Both the position numbers and the translations under genes were made by a program. A model generated the notes under the pieces. It was given only the letters and a program-made list of their open reading frames with translations, searched no databases and was not told the origin of the DNA. Source: Pseudomonas sp. PICF141 (GTDB taxonomy: Bacteria; Pseudomonadota; Gammaproteobacteria; Pseudomonadales; Pseudomonadaceae). Taken from it: a stretch of 64,000 nt of DNA. The stretch lies in assembly GCF_002286815.1 (NCBI RefSeq), contig NZ_MUNM01000069.1, positions 59,084 to 123,083 on the forward strand, read 5' to 3'. Shown piece by piece: positions 17,669 through 26,033 of the stretch (its first letter is position 1; each line of letters starts with the position of its first letter).

Positions 17669-20275
17669 ATGCACGAACAATATCAGCCCCGTGAAATCGA
17701 AGCCGCCGCCCAGTCATTCTGGGATGAGCAAAAGTCCTTTGAAGTCAGTGAACAGCCAGGCAAGGAGACGTTCTACTGCCTGTCGATGTTCCCTTACCCC
17801 AGCGGCAAGCTACACATGGGGCACGTGCGCAACTACACCATCGGCGACGTGATCTCCCGCTACCAGCGCATGCAAGGCAAGAACGTCCTGCAACCCATGG
17901 GTTGGGACGCCTTCGGCATGCCGGCGGAAAACGCCGCGATGAAGAACAACGTAGCGCCCGCCAAGTGGACCTACGAAAACATCGCCTACATGAAAAGCCA
18001 GCTGCGCAGCCTGGGCCTGGCGGTGGACTGGTCGCGCGAAGTGACCACCTGCAAGCCTGATTACTACCGCTGGGAACAATGGCTGTTCACTCGCCTGTTC
18101 GAAAAAGGCGTGATTTACAAAAAAAGCGGCACGGTGAACTGGGACCCGGTCGACCAGACCGTTCTGGCCAACGAGCAGGTGATCGACGGTCGCGGCTGGC
18201 GTTCCGGCGCGCTGATCGAAAAGCGCGAAATCCCGATGTACTACTTCAAGATCACCGCCTACGCCGATGAGCTGCTGGAGAGCCTCGACGAACTGACGGG
18301 CTGGCCTGAACAGGTCAAGACCATGCAGCGCAACTGGATCGGCAAATCCCGCGGCATGGAAGTGCAATTCCCGTACGACGTCGCTTCCATCGGTGAAACC
18401 GGCGCGTTGAAAGTTTTCACTACCCGTCCGGATACCCTGATGGGCGCAACCTACGTTGCCGTGGCCGCCGAACACCATTTGGCCACCCTGGCCGCGCAGA
18501 ACAACCCTGAGCTGCAAGCGTTCATCGCTGAATGCAAGGGCGGCAGCGTTGCCGAAGCCGACGTCGCCACCCAAGAGAAAAAAGGCCTGCCAACCTCGCT
18601 GTTCGTCGAACACCCGCTGACCGGTGAGAAACTCCCGGTGTGGGTCGCCAACTACGTGCTTATGCATTACGGCGATGGCGCGGTGATGGCTGTTCCGGCT
18701 CACGACGAACGTGATTTCGAGTTCGCCACCAAGTACAAGCTGCCGATCAAATCCGTGGTGCGCACAAGCTCCGGTGACACCAACCCGGCGCCTTGGCAGG
18801 ATGCGTACGGCGAGCACGGCACGCTGATCAACTCCGGCGAATTCGACGGCCTCGACTTCGCAGGCGCCTTCGACGCCATTGAAGTGGCGCTGATCAAGAA
18901 AAACCTCGGTGCCTCGCGCACCCAGTTCCGCCTGCGCGACTGGGGCATCAGCCGTCAGCGCTATTGGGGCTGCCCGATCCCGATCATCCACTGCGACACC
19001 TGCGGTGATGTGCCGGTCCCGGAAGATCAACTGCCCGTGGTGCTGCCGGAAGATGTCGTGCCGGACGGCGCTGGTTCGCCGCTGGCGCGCATGCCCGAGT
19101 TCTACGAATGCACCTGCCCGAAATGCGGCGCCGCGGCCAAGCGTGAAACCGACACCATGGACACCTTCGTCGAGTCCTCGTGGTACTACGCCCGCTATGC
19201 CTCGCCCCACTATGAAGGTGGTCTGGTGGAAAAATCGGCGGCCGACCATTGGTTGCCGGTGGATCAGTACATCGGTGGCATCGAACACGCCATTCTTCAC
19301 CTGCTTTATGCGCGCTTCTTCCACAAACTGATGCGTGATGAAGGCCTGGTGAGCTCCAACGAGCCGTTCAAGAACCTGCTGACCCAGGGCATGGTGATCG
19401 CCGAGACTTACTACCGTCGCGAAGCCAACGGTGCCTACACGTGGTTCAACCCGGCGGATGTCGAGCTCGAACGCGACAGCAAAGCCAAGGTCATCAGCGC
19501 CAAGCTGATCGCGGATGGCCTGCCGGTGGAAATCGGTGGCACCGAGAAGATGGCCAAGTCGAAAAACAACGGCGTTGACCCCCAGTCGATGATTGACCAG
19601 TTCGGCGCAGACACCTGCCGCCTGTTCATGATGTTCGCCTCGCCACCCGACATGAGCGCGGAATGGTCCGACTCCGGCGTAGAGGGTTCGCACCGCTTCC
19701 TCAAACGCGTCTGGCGTCTGGCTCAAGCACACGTCATCCAGGGCCTGCCGGGCAAACTGGACATCGCCAGCCTGAGCGACGAACAGAAAGCCATTCGCCG
19801 CTCGATCCACCAGGCGATCAAGCAGGCCAGCCACGACGTCGGCCAGAACCACAAATTCAACACCGCCATCGCCCAAGTGATGACGTTGATGAACGTGCTG
19901 GAAAAAGCCGCGCAAGGCACCGAACAGGATCGCGCACTGATTCACGAAGGCCTGGAAACCGTGGTCCTGCTGCTGGCTCCGATCACCCCGCACATCAGTC
20001 ACGAACTGTGGCATCGCCTCGGTCACGCCGATCCGGTCATCGATGCCGGCTGGCCGGTGCTGGATGAAAGCGCCCTGGTACAGGACAGCCTGCAGCTTGT
20101 CATTCAAGTCAACGGCAAGCTGCGTGGCCACATCGAAATGCCGGCCAGCGCCAGCCGCGAAGAAGTCGAAGCGGCCGCACGAGCCAACGAAAACGTCCTG
20201 CGCTTCGTCGATGGCCTGACTATTCGCAAAGTGATCGTAGTGCCTGGGAAACTGGTCAATATCGTCGCCAGCTAA
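17669..20275 (+). CDS. leuS: Leucyl-tRNA synthetase
   Basis: Class Ia synthetase of 868 residues, the usual bacterial length. HIGH-type motif PYPSGKLHMGHVRNY near residue 45, connective-polypeptide editing domain (FTTRPDTLMGATYVAVAAEH; MAVPAHDERDFEFA), a zinc-knuckle-like CPIPIIHCDTCGDVP, leucine-specific region, and the KMSKS-type loop EKMAKSKNNGVDP, where Ala replaces the first Ser as in other pseudomonads. C-terminal anticodon-binding and tRNA-tip domains follow. Start is the ATG at 17669; the frame extends upstream but homologues start MHEQYQPREIE. No T-box or leader peptide is visible in the 280-base 5' spacer. Confidence 0.97.
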   Translation: MHEQYQPREIEAAAQSFWDEQKSFEVSEQPGKETFYCLSMFPYPSGKLHMGHVRNYTIGDVISRYQRMQGKNVLQPMGWDAFGMPAENAAMKNNVAPAKWTYENIAYMKSQLRSLGLAVDWSREVTTCKPDYYRWEQWLFTRLFEKGVIYKKSGTVNWDPVDQTVLANEQVIDGRGWRSGALIEKREIPMYYFKITAYADELLESLDELTGWPEQVKTMQRNWIGKSRGMEVQFPYDVASIGETGALKVFTTRPDTLMGATYVAVAAEHHLATLAAQNNPELQAFIAECKGGSVAEADVATQEKKGLPTSLFVEHPLTGEKLPVWVANYVLMHYGDGAVMAVPAHDERDFEFATKYKLPIKSVVRTSSGDTNPAPWQDAYGEHGTLINSGEFDGLDFAGAFDAIEVALIKKNLGASRTQFRLRDWGISRQRYWGCPIPIIHCDTCGDVPVPEDQLPVVLPEDVVPDGAGSPLARMPEFYECTCPKCGAAAKRETDTMDTFVESSWYYARYASPHYEGGLVEKSAADHWLPVDQYIGGIEHAILHLLYARFFHKLMRDEGLVSSNEPFKNLLTQGMVIAETYYRREANGAYTWFNPADVELERDSKAKVISAKLIADGLPVEIGGTEKMAKSKNNGVDPQSMIDQFGADTCRLFMMFASPPDMSAEWSDSGVEGSHRFLKRVWRLAQAHVIQGLPGKLDIASLSDEQKAIRRSIHQAIKQASHDVGQNHKFNTAIAQVMTLMNVLEKAAQGTEQDRALIHEGLETVVLLLAPITPHISHELWHRLGHADPVIDAGWPVLDESALVQDSLQLVIQVNGKLRGHIEMPASASREEVEAAARANENVLRFVDGLTIRKVIVVPGKLVNIVAS

Positions 20276-20284
20276 ATTGGATCG

Positions 20285-20307
20285 GGCGCCAGGTCATGCC
20301 TGGCGCC
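20285..20307. other. Hairpin between leuS and lptE
   Basis: GGCGCCAGG, 5-base loop, CCTGGCGCC: a perfect 9-base GC-rich stem starting 10 bases after the leuS stop and 56 bases before lptE. No U-tract follows, so it may slow or protect mRNA rather than terminate; partial attenuation of lptE-holA is possible. Confidence 0.45.
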
Positions 20308-20363
20308 GGTAAAACCTTTCGGGCCGCTTGACCGGCCCACATGGTTTCAAGGGGAGCAACAAG

Positions 20364-20969
20364 ATGATCAAACGCAATTTGCTGGTGATGGGCCTTGCAG
20401 TCCTGCTGAGCGCCTGCGGCTTCCAGCTGCGCGGCACCGGCACCACTGAACTGGCAATCAAGGAACTCGATCTGAGCGCCCGCAATGCCTACGGCGAAAC
20501 CGTGACGCAATTGCGTCAGGTGCTGGAAAGCAGTGGCGTCAAGGTCTACAGCGGCGCACCGCACAAACTGGTGCTGACCGATGAGCAGGAAAGCCAGCGC
20601 ATCCTCAGTTACGCAGGCGCCGGTCGTACTGGCGAGTACCAGATGAGCATGGTGCTGAACTACGACATCCGGAGTCAGAGCAACCTGCCATTGCTGAGCG
20701 ACAAGCTCGAAGTGCAGAAGGTCTTCATCCATGACGGCAACAACCTGGTGGGTTCCGACCAGGAAGCCAACGATGCTCGCAAGGAAATGCGTCGTGAACT
20801 GGTTCAACGCATGATGCTGCGCCTGCAACAGCTCTCCCCAACTCAGTTGGAACAGCTGCAACAGACCGCTGACGCCAGGGCCAAGGCTGAAGCCGACGCA
20901 CTGGAAGCTGCGCAGAAAGCTGAAGCGCAGATGCCGCGTCAGTCGCCTATCGAACTGCCGCAGCAATAA
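20364..20969 (+). CDS. lptE: LPS-assembly lipoprotein LptE
   Basis: Outer-membrane lipoprotein that plugs and helps fold the LptD lipopolysaccharide translocon. 201 residues; lipoprotein signal with lipobox LLSACG (Cys at ~residue 19) and then GFQLRGTGTTELAIKELDL, the LptE hallmark. The C-terminal third is Gln/Ala-rich and helical (LQQLSPTQLEQLQQTADARA), longer than in E. coli as is usual in pseudomonads. Starts at the ATG at 20364 behind AAGGGGAG. Between leuS and holA, as in most gammaproteobacteria. Confidence 0.93.
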   Translation: MIKRNLLVMGLAVLLSACGFQLRGTGTTELAIKELDLSARNAYGETVTQLRQVLESSGVKVYSGAPHKLVLTDEQESQRILSYAGAGRTGEYQMSMVLNYDIRSQSNLPLLSDKLEVQKVFIHDGNNLVGSDQEANDARKEMRRELVQRMMLRLQQLSPTQLEQLQQTADARAKAEADALEAAQKAEAQMPRQSPIELPQQ

Positions 20970-20974
20970 GCCTT

Positions 20975-20996
20975 ACGGGGCGCTCAGGCGCCCCGT
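20975..20996 (+). terminator. Hairpin after lptE
   Basis: ACGGGGCGC, loop TCAG, GCGCCCCGT: a perfect 9-base stem 6 bases after the lptE stop. Only a short TTGCCTCTT follows, and holA starts 13 bases later, so it overlaps the holA ribosome-binding region and could limit holA translation as much as end transcription. Confidence 0.55.
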
Positions 20997-21008
20997 TTGC
21001 CTCTTCTT

Positions 21009-22046
21009 ATGAAACTCGCCCCCGCCCAACTCGCTAAACACCTGCAAGGTGCCCTCGCGCCGATCTATGTCATCAGTGGCGATGACCCGCTGCTGTGTCA
21101 GGAAGCCGCCGACGCCGTTCGCGCGGCTGCCCGCCAGCAAGGTTTCGATGAACGCCAGGTCTTTGCCGCCGACGCCAGTTTCGACTGGGGTACGCTGCTG
21201 CAGGCCGGTGCCAGCATGTCGCTGTTCGCTGAAAAACGTCTTCTGGAACTGCGCCTGCCCTCCGGCAAACCCGGAGACAAAGGCGCTGCGGCATTAATTG
21301 AGTATTGCTCGCGCCCGGCCGAAGACACGGTGTTGCTGATCAGCCTGCCCAAGCTGGATGGGAGTGCGCAGAAGACCAAGTGGGGCAAGGCACTGATCGA
21401 AGGTCCGCAGACCCAGTTCGTGCAGATCTGGCCCGTGGACACCCACCAGTTGCCGGGCTGGATCCGTCAACGCCTCTCCCAGGCCGGGCTTTCCGCCAGC
21501 CAGGACGCCGTTGAACTGATCGCCGCCAGGGTCGAGGGCAACCTGCTGGCTGCCGCCCAGGAAATCGAAAAGCTCAAGCTGATGGCCGAAGGTGGCCAGA
21601 TCACCGTCGAAACGGTGCAAGCCGCGGTGGCCGACAGTGCGCGTTTCGATGTTTTCGGCCTGACCGATGCGATTCTCAATGGCGAGGCTGCTCACGCCCT
21701 GCGCATGCTCGAAGGGTTGCGCGGCGAAGGCGTCGAACCGCCGGTGATCCTCTGGGCGCTGGCCCGGGAACTGCGTCTGCTGGCCAACCTGTCGCTGCAA
21801 TACAGCCAGGGCGTGCCGCTGGACAAAGCCTTCAGCCAGGCCCGACCGCCAATCTGGGACAAACGCAAACCGTTGATGAGCAAGGCGCTGCAACGTTATT
21901 CGGCACAACGCTGGGCGCAGTTGCTGCTGGAAGCCCAGCGCATCGACGCACAGATCAAAGGCCAGGCGGCGGGTTCGCCGTGGATGAGCCTGAGTCGGTT
22001 GACGCTGTTGATGGCCGGGCAGAGATTGTCGTTGCCCGCCGAGTAA
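21009..22046 (+). CDS. holA: DNA polymerase III delta subunit HolA
   Basis: Delta subunit of the clamp loader; opens the beta clamp. 345 residues. N-terminal AAA+-like domain (APIYVISGDDPLLCQEAADA; TVLLISLPKLDGSAQKTKWG), helical linker with GNLLAAAQEIEKLKL, and a C-terminal collar domain (VILWALARELRLL). The first clamp-contact region SMSLFAEKRLLELRLPSG is clear. I start at the ATG at 21009 (MKLAPAQLAKHL), although a TTG at 20997 is in frame. Directly follows lptE. Confidence 0.93.
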   Translation: MKLAPAQLAKHLQGALAPIYVISGDDPLLCQEAADAVRAAARQQGFDERQVFAADASFDWGTLLQAGASMSLFAEKRLLELRLPSGKPGDKGAAALIEYCSRPAEDTVLLISLPKLDGSAQKTKWGKALIEGPQTQFVQIWPVDTHQLPGWIRQRLSQAGLSASQDAVELIAARVEGNLLAAAQEIEKLKLMAEGGQITVETVQAAVADSARFDVFGLTDAILNGEAAHALRMLEGLRGEGVEPPVILWALARELRLLANLSLQYSQGVPLDKAFSQARPPIWDKRKPLMSKALQRYSAQRWAQLLLEAQRIDAQIKGQAAGSPWMSLSRLTLLMAGQRLSLPAE

Positions 22047-22069
22047 TGTTTTTGACCCATAACGGCCAT

Positions 22070-22138
22070 TCGCGGGCAAGCCTCGCTCCTACAGAGATCG
22101 TGTGTGATTCCTGTAGGAGGGAGGCTTGCCCGCGAAGG
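22070..22138. repeat. Inverted-pair REP, 'GAGCGAGGCTTGCCCGCG' family
   Basis: Left arm TTCGCGGGCAAGCCTCGCTC (22070-22089, then CTACAG) and right arm CTGTAGGAGGGAGGCTTGCC (22112-) CGCGAAGG, 16 bases apart. The right arm has GGAGGG where GGAGCG is usual. Lies between holA and arfA. Confidence 0.85.
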
Positions 22139-22234
22139 CGTCCGAAAGGTCCTACACAATGTAGGGACTAGACAAAATCCCCACTTCGGCAGATTATTCT
22201 CCCCGCAAAATCCACTCACTTGCGAGAGATCATC

Positions 22235-22399
22235 ATGAGCAAAAAGCCATCTAAACATGGCCCCAACAAGGCCAAATCCATCATCGCCCAGCCACTGTTC
22301 CGCAGCCGTCAGGAACGAGCCGGCAAGGGCAAAGGCAGCTACCGCCGCGAAGCCTTCCAGTCTAATAGCTGGGAGGCTTCTTACTTTCTGGCGGCCTGA
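22235..22399 (+). CDS. arfA: Alternative ribosome-rescue factor ArfA
   Basis: 54-residue basic protein that recruits release factor 2 to ribosomes stalled on non-stop mRNA, backing up tmRNA. Begins MSKKPSKHGPNKAKSIIAQP, contains the family core PLFRSRQERAGKGKGSYRRE, and ends NSWEASYFLAA. The LF(R)xR...KGKGSYxR pattern is what defines ArfA. GCGAGAG upstream serves as ribosome site. A stable hairpin lies inside the reading frame from codon 39 (see separate entry), exactly where E. coli arfA carries its RNase III/terminator stem, so the productive form is probably a truncated peptide made from non-stop message. Confidence 0.88.
   Translation: MSKKPSKHGPNKAKSIIAQPLFRSRQERAGKGKGSYRREAFQSNSWEASYFLAA
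22349..22388 (+). terminator. Intragenic hairpin in arfA (terminator / RNase III site)
   Basis: GAAGCCTTCCAG (22349-22360), loop TCTAATAG, CTGGGAGGCTTC (22369-22380): a 12-base stem with one G-U wobble, followed by T-rich TTACTTTC, all before the arfA stop at 22397. Transcripts ended or cut here lack a stop codon. In E. coli the equivalent stem makes arfA mRNA non-stop, so that ArfA is made stably only when tmRNA is insufficient. Confidence 0.7.
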
Positions 22400-22461
22400 A
22401 AGGCAAGCCATCGCTCAACATGTTAAGGTCTGCATCTGATTCGTATCCTCTGGACCTGTGC

Positions 22462-23784
22462 ATGCCCCTTTGTATTTCCCGTCGTTGGCACTTTCGCCAA
22501 CTGATCGCTGCCTCCAGCCTCGTTCTGCTTGTCGCCTGCGCGGAAAAACCCACTGCCGCCGACGCCCAACCGCTTCAGACCCGCACCGTTGCGACAGCCC
22601 CTGCGATCATTCCGCCGGTGGTTCCAACCGGTGAAAACCTCGACATCCAGCCAACCCAGAGCTTTGCCGAATGGCAGGCGGGTTTCCGTAAAGACGCGCT
22701 CGCCGCTGGCATTCGCGCCGACTTGTTCGATCGTGCTTTCGCCAATGTCAGCGTGGACGACAGCGTGATCCGTGCCGATCGCAGTCAACCGGAATTTACT
22801 CGCCCGGTGTGGGAGTACCTCGATGGCGCGCTGTCGCCGCTGCGGGTGCGCAAAGGTCAGGCGCTTGTCAGCGAGCACGCCGACATCCTGCAAAGCATCG
22901 AGCAGCGCTACGGCGTCGACCGTCAGGCTCTGGTCGCGGTGTGGGGAATGGAAAGTAACTTCGGTCAGTTCCAGGGCAGCAAGTCGGTGATCAATTCCCT
23001 GGCGACCCTGGCTTATGAAGGGCGACGTCCGGGCTTTGCCCATGCGCAACTGATCGCTGCCTTGCAAATCCTGCAACAGGGCGATATCGCCCCCGAGAAA
23101 ATGCTCGGTTCCTGGGCCGGCGCCATGGGCCAGACCCAGTTCATTCCGACCACCTATAACACCCACGCCGTAGACTTCGATGGTGATGGCCGCCGCGACA
23201 TCTGGAACAGCTCCGCTGATGCATTGGCCTCGACCGCGCATTACCTGCAAAGCTCAGGCTGGCAGAAAGGTCAGCCCTGGGGCTTCGAAGTTCAACTGGC
23301 GAGCGGCTTCAATTACGTTCTGGCCGATGGCGCGATTCGCAAGAGCGTGGCCGAGTGGCGACAACTGGGCGTGAGCCTGCCCAATGGCGGCCAGGTTCCA
23401 GCCGGCTCCGAACACCTGTCGGCCGCCCTGTTGTTGCCGGCAGGCTATCGCGGCCCGGCGTTCCTGGTCCTCGATAACTTCCGCGCGATCCTCAAGTACA
23501 ACAACTCTTCGTCCTACGCCCTGGCCGTGAGCCTGCTGTCCGAGCGCTTCAATGGCGGCGGTTTGATCAGCGGTCTATGGCCAAAAGATGACTTGCCCCT
23601 GAGCCGTACCGAGCGCATCGAACTGCAAAACCTGCTGAGCGCCCAGAACTACGATGCCGGGACCGCCGACGGGATTATCGGTGCCAACACCCGCAAAGCG
23701 ATCCGCAGTGCGCAGCAGTCGTTTGGCTGGCCGGCGGATGGTTATCCGACGCACAAGCTGCTGGAAGGGTTGCGTAACCGCTAA
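22462..23784 (+). CDS. MltB-family lytic murein transglycosylase lipoprotein
   Basis: 440 residues. Lipoprotein signal ending LVLLVACA, then a family-3 (MltB/SLT_2) lytic transglycosylase domain, then a C-terminal peptidoglycan-binding domain. The catalytic Glu is in VAVWGMESNFGQFQGSKSV; further family signatures are GSWAGAMGQTQFIPTTYNTH and DFDGDGRRDIWNSSADALAS. The PG-binding repeat reads LLSAQNYDAGTADGIIGANT. Cleaves glycan strands to 1,6-anhydro-muropeptides. I chose the ATG at 22462 since it gives a normal lipoprotein signal; another ATG at 22420 adds 14 unlikely residues. P. aeruginosa has PA3992 at this place. Confidence 0.87.
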   Translation: MPLCISRRWHFRQLIAASSLVLLVACAEKPTAADAQPLQTRTVATAPAIIPPVVPTGENLDIQPTQSFAEWQAGFRKDALAAGIRADLFDRAFANVSVDDSVIRADRSQPEFTRPVWEYLDGALSPLRVRKGQALVSEHADILQSIEQRYGVDRQALVAVWGMESNFGQFQGSKSVINSLATLAYEGRRPGFAHAQLIAALQILQQGDIAPEKMLGSWAGAMGQTQFIPTTYNTHAVDFDGDGRRDIWNSSADALASTAHYLQSSGWQKGQPWGFEVQLASGFNYVLADGAIRKSVAEWRQLGVSLPNGGQVPAGSEHLSAALLLPAGYRGPAFLVLDNFRAILKYNNSSSYALAVSLLSERFNGGGLISGLWPKDDLPLSRTERIELQNLLSAQNYDAGTADGIIGANTRKAIRSAQQSFGWPADGYPTHKLLEGLRNR

Positions 23785-23787
23785 AAG

Positions 23788-23862
23788 CTTCGCGGGCAAG
23801 CCTCGCCCCTACAGGATTGTTGGCGCCCCACAATCCCGTAGGAGCGAGGCTTGCCCGCGAAG
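23788..23862. repeat. Inverted-pair REP, 'GAGCGAGGCTTGCCCGCG' family
   Basis: Arms CTTCGCGGGCAAGCCTCGC (23788-) and GCGAGGCTTGCCCGCGAAG (23844-23862), with the GTAGG/CCTAC outer parts in between. Begins 4 bases after the transglycosylase stop and lies between two convergent genes, where it may also act as a terminator. Confidence 0.88.
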
Positions 23863-23885
23863 ACTGACTATCAGGCGCTAATGAA

Positions 23886-24836
23886 CTACCGCCTGATCAC
23901 CACATCCTGCTCCAGCACCAACGTCTTGTCCCCCGCATCCAGCCTGACCAGCGCGCCCATCGGCAGCGTCAGATTCGGATCACAATGCCCGCTACGCCAT
24001 CCGCCCAGCACGGGGATGCGCAATGGCGCAAAGGTCTGCTTGAGCAACTTCTTCAGCGCGATCGCATCGACGCCTGCCACATCCCCCACCAGAACCCCGC
24101 GCAGCTTGTGCAGCGTGCCCGCCAGACGCAAATGAGTCAGCAACCGGTCGATGCGATACAGCGGCTCGTTAATGTCCTCGATGAACAGGATGGCGCCCTC
24201 GGCATCGATTTCATAAGGCGTGCCCATGGTGGCGGTGATCATCGACAGGTTGCCCCCCAGCAAACGCCCGTGAGCGATGCCGGGCTCGATAGTGGTCAAC
24301 GGCCAGGCCACCGGGTGAGAAAGCACAGTGCCCGCCTTCACCTGCCCGCGCAGCATGTTGAAAAACGAGAACTCGGTGGGTTGCTGTTTGTCACCCAGCA
24401 GGTCCGCGTTGAGCATCGGGCCATGGAAGGTCACAAACCCGGCATAACGACTGATGGCCATGTGCAGCGCAGTGACATCGCTGTAGCCGATGAACGGCTT
24501 GGCGTTGTTGCGCAGTAATTCGAAATCGATGCGATCGAGCAAACGCGGCGTACCGTAACCGCCACGCAAGCAGATGATGGCATCGACCTCGCTGTCGGCG
24601 AATGCGCCGTGCAAGTCATTGAGCCGCACATCATCGCTGCCAGCCAGATACCCCTCTTGCTCATAAACGCCGGGAAACACGCGCAGCGAATAGCCACGAG
24701 CGCGCATCCAGGTAATGGCTTTATCGGTGTCCAGCATTGCGGGGCCGGCGGGCGCGATCACGCCAATCAGCCCGGAAGGCGGCAAGGCCGGCACGGGGGC
24801 ATGGGGACAAAGGGTATGGGTCGGTCGAGCAGTCAT
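23886..24836 (-). CDS. ldcA: LD-carboxypeptidase (peptidase S66, LdcA-like)
   Basis: 316-residue cytosolic serine peptidase that removes the terminal D-Ala from recycled tetrapeptides. S66 signatures: GVIAPAGPAMLDTDKAI at the N-terminus, AIICLRGGYGTPRLLDRIDF, nucleophile Ser in FIGYSDVTALHMAI, RLLGGNLSMI, LFIEDINEPLYRIDR, and the C-terminal GWRSGHCDPNLTLPMGA with the catalytic His. Start at the ATG complementing 24834-24836, 9 bases after GGGAGA. It complements Mpl (44743-46092) and the transglycosylases here in wall recycling. Confidence 0.88.
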   Translation of the reverse strand: MTARPTHTLCPHAPVPALPPSGLIGVIAPAGPAMLDTDKAITWMRARGYSLRVFPGVYEQEGYLAGSDDVRLNDLHGAFADSEVDAIICLRGGYGTPRLLDRIDFELLRNNAKPFIGYSDVTALHMAISRYAGFVTFHGPMLNADLLGDKQQPTEFSFFNMLRGQVKAGTVLSHPVAWPLTTIEPGIAHGRLLGGNLSMITATMGTPYEIDAEGAILFIEDINEPLYRIDRLLTHLRLAGTLHKLRGVLVGDVAGVDAIALKKLLKQTFAPLRIPVLGGWRSGHCDPNLTLPMGALVRLDAGDKTLVLEQDVVIRR

Positions 24837-24952
24837 CCATGATTCTCCCTGTGAATGCTTCAGCACACAGTAGTCAGGAACGGGAATAAACAGAAGAGGG
24901 TCAATCGCACCACAGCGTGCAGGAAAAGACCGCAATCGCCGCGGGTACTGCC

Positions 24953-24995
24953 AAAAAAAGGCCCGCAAGGCCTGAGAGCCTTGCGGGCTTTTTTG
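24953..24995 (-). terminator. Rho-independent terminator of the lip cluster
   Basis: GCCCGCAAGGC, loop of 6, GCCTTGCGGGC with T-runs on both strands (TTTTTTT when read on the minus strand). It begins 15 bases past the lipA stop. The flanking A/T runs allow it to work in both directions, but on the plus side no gene ends into it. Confidence 0.9.
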
Positions 24996-25009
24996 TTCTC
25001 ACAACAGGA

Positions 25010-26032
25010 TCAGGACGACATCAGCTCGGCCTTGACCAGTTTCGCTTGCTCGTCAGCGTGGTACGAGGAACGCACCAGCGGCCCGGAGGCTACGTTCTTG
25101 AAGCCCATCTTGTAACCTTCCTCGGCGAACCAGGCGAACGTATCCGGGTGTACGAAGCGCTGGACCGGCAAGTGGCTGCGGGACGGTTGCAGATACTGGC
25201 CCAGGGTCAGCATGTCGATGTCGTGTTCGCGCATGCGCTTCATGACTTCGATGACTTCTTCGTCGGTTTCGCCCAGGCCCAGCATCAAACCGGACTTGGT
25301 CGGAATATGCGGCATCATCTGCTTGAAGCGTTGCAGCAGGGTCAGCGACCACTGGTAATCCGAACCCGGACGCGCGGCCTTGTACAAGCGCGGTACGGTT
25401 TCCAGGTTGTGGTTGAACACATCCGGCGGCTCGGCGGCGGTGATTTCCAGCGCGATGTCCATGCGGCCACGGTAGTCCGGGACCAGGGTCTCGAGCTGCA
25501 CGTTAGGCGACAGTTTGCGGATTTCGCGGATGCAGTCGGCAAAATGCTGGGCACCGCCGTCACGCAGGTCGTCGCGGTCTACCGAGGTGATCACCACGTA
25601 TTTGAGGCGCAGGTCGGCGATGGCAATGGCCAGGCTTTCCGGCTCATTGACGTCCAGTGGTTTCGGGCGACCATGGCCGACGTCGCAGAACGGGCAGCGA
25701 CGGGTGCAAATGTCACCCATGATCATGAAGGTCGCGGTGCCGCCGGAGAAGCACTCGCCCAGGTTCGGGCAGGACGCCTCTTCGCATACGCTGTGCAGCT
25801 TGTGTTTACGCAGCAGGGCCTTGATGCGGTCGACTTCCGGGGAAACCGGGATACGCACACGAATCCAGTCAGGTTTCTTCGGCAGCTCAGTGGTCGGGAT
25901 GATCTTCACCGGGATGCGTGCAACCTTCTCGGCGCCGCGCAGCTTGACGCCGGCTTCAACCTTGGCACGCGGGGCCGGACGCTCGGTGACATCGAGCGTC
26001 GGGATCATGGTTTGCACTGCATCAGTAGTCAT
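25010..26032 (-). CDS. lipA: Lipoyl synthase LipA
   Basis: Radical-SAM enzyme inserting two sulphurs into protein-bound octanoyl chains. 340 residues. Auxiliary-cluster cysteines in LHSVCEEASCPNLGECFSGG, SAM cluster in CTRRCPFCDVGHGRP, then VVITSVDRDDLRDGGAQHF, and the C-terminal GPLVRSSYHADEQAK with the RSSYHA motif that ligates the sacrificial cluster. One base separates the lipB stop (TGA at 26036-26034) from its ATG at 26032, so lipB-lipA translation is coupled. Confidence 0.96.
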   Translation of the reverse strand: MTTDAVQTMIPTLDVTERPAPRAKVEAGVKLRGAEKVARIPVKIIPTTELPKKPDWIRVRIPVSPEVDRIKALLRKHKLHSVCEEASCPNLGECFSGGTATFMIMGDICTRRCPFCDVGHGRPKPLDVNEPESLAIAIADLRLKYVVITSVDRDDLRDGGAQHFADCIREIRKLSPNVQLETLVPDYRGRMDIALEITAAEPPDVFNHNLETVPRLYKAARPGSDYQWSLTLLQRFKQMMPHIPTKSGLMLGLGETDEEVIEVMKRMREHDIDMLTLGQYLQPSRSHLPVQRFVHPDTFAWFAEEGYKMGFKNVASGPLVRSSYHADEQAKLVKAELMSS

Positions 26033-26033
26033 A

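Noticed and set aside
17810..20131. 773-codon open frame antisense to leuS
   Set aside because: Shadow of leuS; no family resemblance, no ribosome site and a typical antisense composition.
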